Below the pieces are notes generated by a model. It was not told the origin of the DNA, did not search any database, and worked only from the letters and a program-made list of their open reading frames with translations. A DNA stretch of 12,471 nucleotides. Origin: Methanosarcinales archaeon. GTDB lineage: Archaea > Halobacteriota > Methanosarcinia > Methanosarcinales > Methanogasteraceae. A program made the translations under genes and the position numbers. Within the stretch, counting starts at the first letter, position 1. Each line of letters opens with the position of its first letter. Location of the stretch: the NCBI GenBank assembly GCA_030594905.1, contig JAUVEF010000016.1, forward strand, positions 1 to 12,471. Reading direction: 5' to 3'. Shown piece after piece: positions 6,648 through 11,775 of the stretch.

Positions 6648-7685
6648 CTATGCCTCCTTATGCACTCGCGATTGCGGATGCCAGTAACTGAACCTTCCAT
6701 GCTTGTGCTCAGTGACGCCATCAACTACTCGAACTTCCTCTTCCGTTTCACCGATCTCCTCTGGCTTGTGCACAACCGCCATCACATGCCAGTCGAGACT
6801 GTCATGCCTGTGCTCCCAAAAACCGCCCACATTGCGGGTTTCTGCCTTTTTCCCAGCCGTCTGCGGGGGTTTTGTTTCGGTGAGTTTTTCGGTGGGCAAC
6901 CCCTTCGTTTCAACTGGAGCGGGCAGGGTCCCTGTGGAATCTTTTGCTTCAGTGGAATCTTCTGTCCTAACGTCCCCAGGGGTCTCTGTGACACCTGCTG
7001 ACATTCCAGATGGTGTCTCTATCCCAGCATCGGTTGGTTTGATCACTGGTTCAGTTGTTGTAACCGGGACTGCCACGGGTTCCGGTGCCTCAACCTTCAC
7101 CAAATTGAAAACATCAGGTAGTATGGTATCGGGCAACACGATCTGGATCTTGCAGCCGATCGTACCCAGTTTCCTGACCGCAGTCGCAAAACCGGTGTGC
7201 ACAATCTCCTCGGCCGGCTTGCCTGCATGTACAATATACCCCTCAACAATCTTCTCGATCCGCGATCTTGGACCAGTGAGTTTTCCAGAAAGCACAATCC
7301 TACAACCAAGCGCACCGGCGCCCATGATCCTACGAAGCGTCGAATGTGCCGCTTTTCTGAAATACCATCCACGTTCGAGTGCGCTTGCAATACGCGACGC
7401 CATTAATTGTGCGTTTAATTCAGGCACGCCCACACCCTGAACATCGATTTGAGGATTGTCGAGATCGTAAAAATTATTTAGGTCACTTGTCAGATTGCGA
7501 ACAGATTTCCCACCCTTTCCGATGACCATTCCTGGTTTTTCTGCAAAAATTGTAATCTGAGTTCCCATTGGGGTTCTGTTAATCTGCATTCCAGCATAAC
7601 CAGCACGTTCGAGCTGTTTTAAGAAGTATTCACTCATCCTTGCCTTGTTCAAACCCTGTTGCACAAATTTTCGCTCAACTGCCAT
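6648..7685 (-). CDS. rps3: Small-subunit ribosomal protein uS3 (S3) with long C-terminal extension
   Basis: Binds 16S rRNA in the 30S head at the mRNA entrance. The core (residues 1-200 of 345) is standard: the KH domain with [13 protein letters not shown] (GKGG loop, about 54-66), then [20 protein letters not shown] and GARALG-like [20 protein letters not shown]. After about residue 200 comes an 85-residue Thr/Pro/Glu-rich linker that looks disordered. It ends in a His/Trp-rich tail containing a motif twice: EHRH..WH..VHK (291-307) and EHKH..WH..VHK (326-343). The start at 7685 has the SD GGAGGA 8 nt upstream; an in-frame ATG at 7712 would lie inside rpl22. S3 overlaps or abuts the L22 stop by a few bases and is followed 5 bp later by L29. 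Confidence 0.96.
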   Translation of the reverse strand: MAVERKFVQQGLNKARMSEYFLKQLERAGYAGMQINRTPMGTQITIFAEKPGMVIGKGGKSVRNLTSDLNNFYDLDNPQIDVQGVGVPELNAQLMASRIASALERGWYFRKAAHSTLRRIMGAGALGCRIVLSGKLTGPRSRIEKIVEGYIVHAGKPAEEIVHTGFATAVRKLGTIGCKIQIVLPDTILPDVFNLVKVEAPEPVAVPVTTTEPVIKPTDAGIETPSGMSAGVTETPGDVRTEDSTEAKDSTGTLPAPVETKGLPTEKLTETKPPQTAGKKAETRNVGGFWEHRHDSLDWHVMAVVHKPEEIGETEEEVRVVDGVTEHKHGRFSYWHPQSRVHKEA

Positions 7686-7686
7686 T

Positions 7687-8139
7687 TTATATTTCCTCCA
7701 GAATGATTTCAACTGTCACGGTTTCGGTGTTTTTTGCAGTTGCGCGACCCATCGCACGCGGCATGGTTCCGCGAATTGTCCTACCCATCTTGGTCGCCGT
7801 ATGCGTAAGCCTCATGCGATCAGGCTCAAGACCTTTATCCTCAGCACCCTGCGCGGCATTGGCAAGCACTTTAAGAATCTCGGTTGCCGCGCGCACAGGA
7901 TACCTACCAGCAGCCATTCTACCACGCCGATGTCCAACATTTCCGTTGTAACGCTTGAACGGAACCGCCTGCTTAAGCGCTATTACATTCTCGAGAAATT
8001 GCTTTGCCTTCGGTGTCTCCATCTTCTTGATTGTAGAGCAGATCTCTCTCGAATGCTTTGGTGAGATGTGTAACTCATAACCCATCGCTCTTGATGACGT
8101 GCGTGGGTCTGATTCACATGAATATTTGATCCTCGCCAT
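7687..8139 (-). CDS. rpl22: Large-subunit ribosomal protein uL22 (L22)
   Basis: 50S protein whose beta-hairpin lines the exit tunnel. It has 150 residues, usual for archaea. Visible features are the N-terminal [21 protein letters not shown], the [15 protein letters not shown] helix, [15 protein letters not shown] (59-73), which is characteristic of archaeal/eukaryotic L22/L17, and the hairpin region [20 protein letters not shown] followed by a terminal acidic strand TVEIILEE. The SD AAGGAGA is 5 nt before the ATG at 8139. S19 lies 48 bp upstream, and the S3 ATG directly follows the stop. Confidence 0.97.
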   Translation of the reverse strand: MARIKYSCESDPRTSSRAMGYELHISPKHSREICSTIKKMETPKAKQFLENVIALKQAVPFKRYNGNVGHRRGRMAAGRYPVRAATEILKVLANAAQGAEDKGLEPDRMRLTHTATKMGRTIRGTMPRAMGRATAKNTETVTVEIILEEI

Positions 8140-8187
8140 TGTATCTCCTTTAAATTATGATTTGGTGAATCCGGATTTACTGCTTCA

Positions 8188-8601
8188 TCACTTAAGCGGC
8201 ACAAACTTGCTGGATCTGGTCGCGCCAACACCCGCGCTGCCATGCCTCACTGCCTGTCTGGTAAGTGCATACTCGCCAAAGTAATGTCCAATCATCTCGG
8301 GCTGCACCGACACCCTGTTAAACATTTTACCATTATGGATCTCAAGATCGATACCTACCATATCCGGTAGGATTATCATATCACGAAGATGTGTTTTTAT
8401 CTCGGTATCGCCATCCTTAACACGCTGGATCAGTGTCTTATGATTCTCGTTAAATCCTCTTCGGATCTTCCTGCGTTGGGATGCCGGCAGCAGTTCAGTA
8501 AACTCCTGAAGCGACATTCCTCGCAATTCTTTAATGGAACGTCCGCGATACAGGAATTCTCCCTTTTTTCGTGATATCTTCTTCTTTGTTTTCTTAGCCA
8601 T
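8188..8601 (-). CDS. rps19: Small-subunit ribosomal protein uS19 (S19)
   Basis: 30S head protein that contacts the A-site finger. The 137-residue archaeal form has a basic N terminus (KKTKKKISRKKGEFLYRG), FTELLPASQRRKIRRGF (34-50), then the conserved core: RDMIILPDMVG (73-83), IEIHNGKMFNRVSVQPEMIG and HYFGEYALTR, ending in VRHGSAGVGATRSSKFVPLK. The SD AGGTGA lies 4 nt before the ATG. It sits between L2 (47 bp upstream) and L22, the usual archaeal order. Confidence 0.97.
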   Translation of the reverse strand: MAKKTKKKISRKKGEFLYRGRSIKELRGMSLQEFTELLPASQRRKIRRGFNENHKTLIQRVKDGDTEIKTHLRDMIILPDMVGIDLEIHNGKMFNRVSVQPEMIGHYFGEYALTRQAVRHGSAGVGATRSSKFVPLK

Positions 8602-8648
8602 TCTCTCACCTGTAATTTTAACGCTTTATAGCAATAGTTTTCAATATC

Positions 8649-9359
8649 CTACCGCTTTCCAGTCCGTCTTGACGCAATGCTTCCTACCTTCCTACCTGGC
8701 GGAGTGCCTCTACTCACACTTTTCGGTCGCCCTGGGTGCTGCTTGTTACCACCACCAAACGGATGGTCAACAACATTCATAGCAACGCCACTCACGCGTG
8801 GATATTTCGCCGCGCGTGATTTCAATTTATGATATTTCTTGCCTGCCTTCATGAATGGCTTATCGGTGCGCCCGCCACCAGCAACCACGCCAATTGTTGC
8901 CCTGCAGCGAGGGTGTAGCCATTTCATCAAACCAGATGGCATTTGCACTAATGTCTTGCCAACATCATGAGTGATAAGAAGTGCATGAACACCGGATGAC
9001 CTTGCAAAATGTCCACCATCACCCGGATGAGCCTCAATATTACACACTGGCGTACCTTCAGGGATCTCAGATAACGGCAGCGTATTTCCAACCTTAATCT
9101 CAGCTCCTATACCACATTCGATCTCCTGCCCAACGAAAGTTCCCTCAGACACAAGTAATAGTCGGTTTTCGTTATTCTCAAAGGCAACCCGCGCAATCGG
9201 CGCTGATCTTGCAGGGTCGTGCAGGATCTCGACAACCTTTGCTCTGACAATGGTGTCGCTTATGCTCGGATGCGTCAGTTTTGCTTTGTATTTATGAGAA
9301 GGCGCTCTGTATGTTGGTCCGCCCCGCCCTCTGTTCTGCGATATGATTCGTTTTCCCAT
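8649..9359 (-). CDS. rpl2: Large-subunit ribosomal protein uL2 (L2)
   Basis: 50S protein required for peptidyl transferase centre assembly and subunit joining. At 236 residues it has normal archaeal length. Motifs include [20 protein letters not shown] at the N terminus, [17 protein letters not shown] (46-62), [32 protein letters not shown] with HALLI, and the signature [17 protein letters not shown] (197-213), which contains the active-centre-proximal histidine. The C terminus is [19 protein letters not shown]. The SD GGTGA precedes the ATG at 9359, 16 bp after the L23 stop. Confidence 0.98.
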   Translation of the reverse strand: MGKRIISQNRGRGGPTYRAPSHKYKAKLTHPSISDTIVRAKVVEILHDPARSAPIARVAFENNENRLLLVSEGTFVGQEIECGIGAEIKVGNTLPLSEIPEGTPVCNIEAHPGDGGHFARSSGVHALLITHDVGKTLVQMPSGLMKWLHPRCRATIGVVAGGGRTDKPFMKAGKKYHKLKSRAAKYPRVSGVAMNVVDHPFGGGNKQHPGRPKSVSRGTPPGRKVGSIASRRTGKR

Positions 9360-9375
9360 TATATGTTCACCTTAA

Positions 9376-9624
9376 CTAAAACAGTCCGATTCTGGTTGCA
9401 ATTTCGCTTGCCGCATCACCATCCGTAAACGCCACAATTGCTTTTTTCTTTCCCGTTGGGGTGATCATTGTCCTGACCATAGCAACCTCAAACCCATAGA
9501 TCTCTTCGATCTCCTTCCTAATGTGGTTCTTGGTTGCATTGATATCCACGATTAACTGGAGTTTGTTCTCTTCCTCCAGTTGTATCGTTGCTTTTTCTGT
9601 GATGAATGGGTATTTGATTGCCAT
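9376..9624 (-). CDS. rpl23: Large-subunit ribosomal protein uL23 (L23)
   Basis: 50S protein at the tunnel exit, the docking site for signal recognition particle. At 82 residues it is the short archaeal form. Visible motifs are IKYPFITEKAT (3-13), NKLQLIVDINATKNHIRKEIEEIYGFEV (20-47 in pieces), and VRTMITPTGKKKAIVAFTDGDAASEIATRIGLF at the end. The GTGAT stretch 4-8 nt before the ATG can serve as an SD. It is the first gene of the ribosomal cluster here; L3 and L4, which normally precede it, are absent, and the next gene is divergent. Confidence 0.97.
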   Translation of the reverse strand: MAIKYPFITEKATIQLEEENKLQLIVDINATKNHIRKEIEEIYGFEVAMVRTMITPTGKKKAIVAFTDGDAASEIATRIGLF

Positions 9625-9665
9625 GGTATCACTTTTCTGTTTCCATACATAATGACTGTTAGGTA

Positions 9666-9676
9666 CTTTAATATTT
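9666..9676 (-). promoter_or_regulatory. Candidate TATA box of the ribosomal protein cluster
   Basis: The minus strand reads AAATATTAAAG here, 42-52 nt before the L23 ATG. With archaeal spacing, transcription would start about 20 nt before the ATG, leaving room for the GTGAT ribosome-binding stretch. It is the only clear A/T-rich box in the near upstream region. The call rests on position and composition only. Confidence 0.45.
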
Positions 9677-9708
9677 GTGATGGAGCAAGTGTCTACAAGA
9701 TGACAAAG

Positions 9709-9757
9709 AATTCACACTATCCGGATTTGTGTGATTCACACGAATGTGTGTATTCGT
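9709..9757 (+). promoter_or_regulatory. Upstream element copy 1 (dyad element before first V4R-like gene)
   Basis: Starts with AATTCAC (9709-9715), then TTGTGTGATTC (9727-9737), four spacer bases, and the dyad ACGAAT-GTGTGT-ATTCGT (9740-9757). A related block precedes the second paralogue at 10426-10471 with the same internal spacing between the 11-mer and the dyad. The stretch also contains GTGTG-ATT-CACAC (9729-9741) and CACAC-GAAT-GTGTG (9737-9750), so several overlapping dyads occur here. It lies 140 bp before the first V4R-like ATG and about 100 bp upstream of the divergent L23 gene. It may be an operator or an RNA hairpin; its role is unknown. Confidence 0.5.
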
Positions 9758-9835
9758 ATTAAAATCACTAAATCCACGATTCTGGCTATCGTAAAACATA
9801 GCGATTTCGCTGGAGATTCGATTGTTCATGCGTAC

Positions 9836-9845
9836 AATAAAACTT
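9836..9845 (+). promoter_or_regulatory. Candidate TATA box of first V4R-like gene
   Basis: The A/T-rich AATAAAACTT ends about 50 nt before the ATG at 9896. It would give a start near 9866 and a short leader that carries two GGAGG copies (9873-9877 and 9884-9888). The box is a weak match; a dyad AGCGA-TT-TCGCT (9800-9811) lies 25 bp upstream. Confidence 0.3.
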
Positions 9846-9895
9846 ATGTGCATGAAAATCCTACATTAAACTGGAGGCAAGCCGGAGGCATTACC

Positions 9896-10402
9896 ATGTC
9901 TGATACAGAAAAATTGCAGGTGCAATCATTGCACGATGAACTTGAGGACTGTAAGGCACGTAACAGAGCGTTGACTGTACTTGCAGGCGAAGTTTCGATG
10001 GTACTCGAGGAGATGGCAAAGACAGACGAAGCAAAGAGTATCTGCAGGGTTATGGGCGAAGACGCCGGAAGACGTCTCGGTAAGGGCACAAAAGAGCGTT
10101 TTGGCGCGATCGCGAAGGTGGAAGAAGCCCTGGACTTACTTATGTATCGTACTGAATTGTTGCGCGGGTATGGTATCGAGATCGATCATATTGAGGGTAG
10201 TACGATCTATATCAACGTGCTCAATTGCTTTGTGCGAGACATTCTTAAGGACCGGAAACTCACAACCACATCCCCGCTCTGTGGCATCACATGCGGTTAC
10301 CTTAAAGGAGCATTGAATGAGCTTACTGGGAAAGATGTAGATGTAGAGGTCGTGTATGGTGATGTTGGCGGCGTATGTCGGGAAAAAATCGTTATTAAAT
10401 GA
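9896..10402 (+). CDS. Small coiled-coil + V4R-like domain protein (paralogue 1)
   Basis: Protein of 168 residues with no signal peptide or membrane segment. Residues 5-35 form a short charged helix with heptad-like Leu spacing. Residues about 40-168 resemble the V4R/predicted hydrocarbon-binding fold (COG1719-like). The match is seen in the GEDAGRRLGKG stretch (54-64) and most clearly in the end: SPLCGITCGYLKGALNELTG (126-145), VEVVYGDVGGVCREKIVI. V4R domains bind small hydrophobic or heme-like ligands and often act as sensors in methanogens. Cys111, Cys129 and Cys161 are shared with paralogue 2, while Cys19, Cys50 and Cys133 are unique to this copy. I chose ATG 9896 because GGAGG lies 7 nt upstream and homology with paralogue 2 begins here; an open frame reaching back to 9731 is unsupported. 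The V4R assignment is by pattern, not search, and ligand and partner are unknown. Confidence 0.75.
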   Translation: MSDTEKLQVQSLHDELEDCKARNRALTVLAGEVSMVLEEMAKTDEAKSICRVMGEDAGRRLGKGTKERFGAIAKVEEALDLLMYRTELLRGYGIEIDHIEGSTIYINVLNCFVRDILKDRKLTTTSPLCGITCGYLKGALNELTGKDVDVEVVYGDVGGVCREKIVIK

Positions 10403-10425
10403 GCGCTAAAGATATAGATATTATA

Positions 10426-10471
10426 AATTCACTCGTGTCGATTGTGCGATTCGTTTGAACGTGTCTGTTCA
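10426..10471 (+). promoter_or_regulatory. Upstream element copy 2 (dyad element before second V4R-like gene)
   Basis: Counterpart of the block at 9709-9757: AATTCAC (10426-10432), TTGTGCGATTC (10442-10452), four spacer bases, then the dyad TGAAC-GTGTCT-GTTCA (10456-10471). From the 11-mer to the end of the inner dyad the two copies align without gaps, 21 of 29 positions identical by hand count. Two of the dyad base pairs differ between copies and both remain paired. It ends 130 bp before the ATG of the second paralogue. A TATA-like ATATTATAAAT (about 10418-10428) overlaps its left end. Confidence 0.5.
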
Positions 10472-10521
10472 CGGATACGAAGAGTATGTTTGAGATGAGG
10501 GCGTTAACTGTATTTTTTCTG

Positions 10522-10551
10522 GCGCGAAATCATTCCGGGAAATCACAAGCT
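10522..10551 (+). repeat. Left arm of a perfect 30-bp inverted repeat
   Basis: This 30-bp segment, beginning GCGCGAAATCATTCC and ending AATCACAAGCT, is the exact reverse complement of 11323-11352. Outside the 30 bp a few more positions agree with transition mismatches (TTTCTG against TTTCCA). The arms enclose 771 bp that include the TATA box, SD and coding region of the second V4R-like gene. Each arm contains the 9-bp palindrome TTCCCGGAA and a 13-bp-period direct repeat (GATTTCCCG / GATTTCGCG). Confidence 0.9.
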
Positions 10552-10558
10552 AAATAAC

Positions 10559-10567
10559 ATTTATATG
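10559..10567 (+). promoter_or_regulatory. Candidate TATA box of second V4R-like gene
   Basis: ATTTATATG is a good archaeal TATA match, centred about 38 nt before the ATG at 10601. It implies a short leader of about 13 nt with GGAG at 10589-10592. It lies just inside the left arm of the inverted repeat, so promoter and gene are in the same enclosed segment. Confidence 0.5.
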
Positions 10568-10600
10568 AACTCAGTCATACCCATAGTTGGAGATGTTACT

Positions 10601-11107
10601 ATGCCCAACACCAAACAGATGAAGATAGACTCATTAGAAGACGAACTGAAAGATTCTAAAGCTCTTAACAAAGCGTTGACAATACTCGCTGGCGAAGTTT
10701 CATGTATAATGGATGACATGACAAAACCGGGCGAGGCCGAAGACTTCTTTGCAACTATGGGCGAAGCTTCGGGAAGGCGGCTTGGAAGAGCGGCAAAAAA
10801 ACGTTTTGGTATGATCGAAAACGTGGAAGAGGCTCTGGACACATTTATCTATCACACAGATATGTGGTATGGATATGAGATGGAACTCGACCACATAGAA
10901 GGTAATACGCTATATATCAATATATTCAAGTGTTTTATACGTGACATTCTCAAGGATCGCAAACTCACGACAGAATCTCCACTTTGTGCTATCACGCGCG
11001 GGTATCTTGAAGGAGCGTTGGAGGAGCTTACCGGGAAGGATGTAAGCGTAGAAATCGTGTATGGCGACGTTAACGGCATCTGTCGAGAGAAAATCACAAT
11101 CAACTAA
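10601..11107 (+). CDS. Small coiled-coil + V4R-like domain protein (paralogue 2)
   Basis: Protein of 168 residues aligning without a gap to the first copy (103 of 168 identical by hand count; the last 75 residues are clearly more similar than the middle). It has the same layout: an N-terminal charged helix (SLEDELKDSKALNKALT), the GEASGRRLGRA stretch, then the V4R-like end with SPLCAITRGYLEGALEELTG and VEIVYGDVNGICREKITI. Cys111, Cys129 and Cys161 are conserved; Cys35 is unique to this copy, and Cys50 and Cys133 of copy 1 are replaced (Phe, Arg). The ATG at 10601 has GGAG 8 nt upstream. The divergence shows an old duplication. The gene is enclosed by the 30-bp inverted repeat and followed by a long non-coding stretch. 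Function is unknown; a ligand sensor or small regulator is a guess from the family. Confidence 0.75.
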   Translation: MPNTKQMKIDSLEDELKDSKALNKALTILAGEVSCIMDDMTKPGEAEDFFATMGEASGRRLGRAAKKRFGMIENVEEALDTFIYHTDMWYGYEMELDHIEGNTLYINIFKCFIRDILKDRKLTTESPLCAITRGYLEGALEELTGKDVSVEIVYGDVNGICREKITIN

Positions 11108-11322
11108 GATAGTTGCATTTAAGCACGCAAAGAACGAGGCGATTCTTGCAGCAGGAAGTTGGGTAGAGATCGATCTATGGCAAAGAAGATTAACCATTAA
11201 GGACGTGGAAGGCACAGAGAGTTGCTGTTTTCTTTGTGTTCTTCTGTCCTCTCCATGGTTTTCCAAACTTTAAGTTCTGGAAGATAATAACAGTCTCCTC
11301 TCGCTTGCAAGCCAGAGCATTC

Positions 11323-11352
11323 AGCTTGTGATTTCCCGGAATGATTTCGCGC
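11323..11352 (-). repeat. Right arm of a perfect 30-bp inverted repeat
   Basis: Begins AGCTTGTGATTTCCC and ends ATGATTTCGCGC on the plus strand; it is the exact reverse complement of 10522-10551. It lies 215 bp after the stop of the second V4R-like gene. No target-site duplication is obvious next to either arm (left flank ..TTCTG, right flank TGGAA..), so a transposon origin is not shown. Confidence 0.9.
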
Positions 11353-11381
11353 TGGAAATATGATAACTCTAACCAAGCGTA

Positions 11382-11432
11382 CCGGACTTGGGGGGTGTAT
11401 AAGATAACGCCTCAAATCCGGATATTTTTGTT
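11382..11432 (+). terminator. Candidate hairpin terminator downstream of second V4R-like gene
   Basis: CCGGACTTGGGG (11382-11393) can pair with CCTCAAATCCGG (11410-11421) with one mismatch and one G-T pair. It is followed on the plus strand by ATATTTTTGTTTTAATC. Hairpin plus T-run fits termination of plus-strand transcripts. It also lies immediately after the stop of the minus-strand cold-shock gene, so it separates converging units. Confidence 0.45.
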
Positions 11433-11630
11433 TTAATCTCCAAGTGGTACGACGTTCTGAGCCTGTTTTCCTCGCTCGGTTTGCGCAGATTCAAAAGATA
11501 CGCGGTCATCATCACGTACAAACGCATTGTCCTCTATGGCTGTGTAATGCACGAAGTAATCCTCACCGTCATCACCAGTGATAAAGCCATATCCTTTTTT
11601 GATATTGAACCATTTAACTGTTCCTTCCAT
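11433..11630 (-). CDS. Cold-shock-domain protein (CspA family)
   Basis: Single-domain, five-stranded OB-fold RNA/DNA chaperone of 65 residues, standard CspA length. It has the opening GTVKWFNIKKGYGFITGDDG with RNP1 as KGYGFI (12-17), and RNP2 as DYFVHYTAI (24-32, usually VFVHFSAI), then FVRDDDRVSFESAQTERGKQAQNVVPL. The N terminus is MEGTVKWF, the start usual for the family. The SD GGAGG lies 8 nt before the ATG at 11630, and a TATA-like CTTTATATT (11651-11659, minus) is upstream but close to the ATG for a led mRNA. CspA-type proteins are common in bacteria and patchy in archaea (methanogens, haloarchaea), so bacterial origin is possible. It probably stands alone, as the radical SAM gene upstream ends 145 bp away. 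Confidence 0.95.
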   Translation of the reverse strand: MEGTVKWFNIKKGYGFITGDDGEDYFVHYTAIEDNAFVRDDDRVSFESAQTERGKQAQNVVPLGD

Positions 11631-11724
11631 CGTTAATCCTCCACTAAAATAATATAAAGCCAGAAGAGCTAACTTTTACAGATTGCCTCTCTTTACTTTT
11701 GTATTACTTTAGATTCACTCACCA

Positions 11725-11763
11725 TAGGGGTAAGCCCTACATAAATATTTGGGTAAAATATTT
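11725..11763 (-). other. Short hairpin and repeated AAATATTT box between csp and radical SAM gene
   Basis: TAGGG-GTAAG-CCCTA (11725-11739) can form a 5-bp stem. AAATATTT occurs twice (11743-11750 and 11756-11763), 13 bp apart. The stretch follows the stop of the radical SAM gene on the minus strand, so it may hold its termination signal or a distal promoter box for csp. Neither role is established. Confidence 0.3.
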
Positions 11764-11775
11764 TCGTTCTATGCT

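Larger units (their letters stand above)
11108..11432. other. Non-coding interval with repeat arm, degenerate CTCTGTG-like segment and hairpin
   Basis: No convincing gene is seen in these 325 bp. It contains, in order, a T/C-rich segment (11228-11272) reading TTTTCTTTGTGTTCTTCTG then TCCTCTCCATGGTTTT, the right arm of the 30-bp inverted repeat (11323-11352), and an imperfect hairpin (11382-11421) followed by T-runs. A minus-strand open frame (11197-11415) has no SD and no recognisable composition, so I do not call it. Confidence 0.6.

Noticed and set aside
6703..7440. 245-residue plus-strand open frame opposite S3
   Set aside because: It is the antisense shadow of the S3 coding region, with Ser/Thr/Pro-rich low-complexity content and no SD.
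7686..7712. Longer S3 start at 7712
   Set aside because: It would lie inside rpl22, while the ATG at 7685 has GGAGGA at 8 nt and begins MAVERKF, the expected S3 N terminus.
9731..9895. In-frame upstream extension of the first V4R-like protein (start at 9731)
   Set aside because: The internal ATG at 9896 has two GGAGG copies in front, homology with the second paralogue begins exactly there, and the extension overlaps the dyad element and has no counterpart in copy 2.
11197..11415. 72-residue minus-strand open frame in the 325-bp gap
   Set aside because: No SD, no family resemblance, and it overlaps the inverted-repeat arm and hairpin.
10403..11432. Transposon with a transposase
   Set aside because: No transposase, recombinase or clear target-site duplication is present; only the inverted repeat supports mobility.
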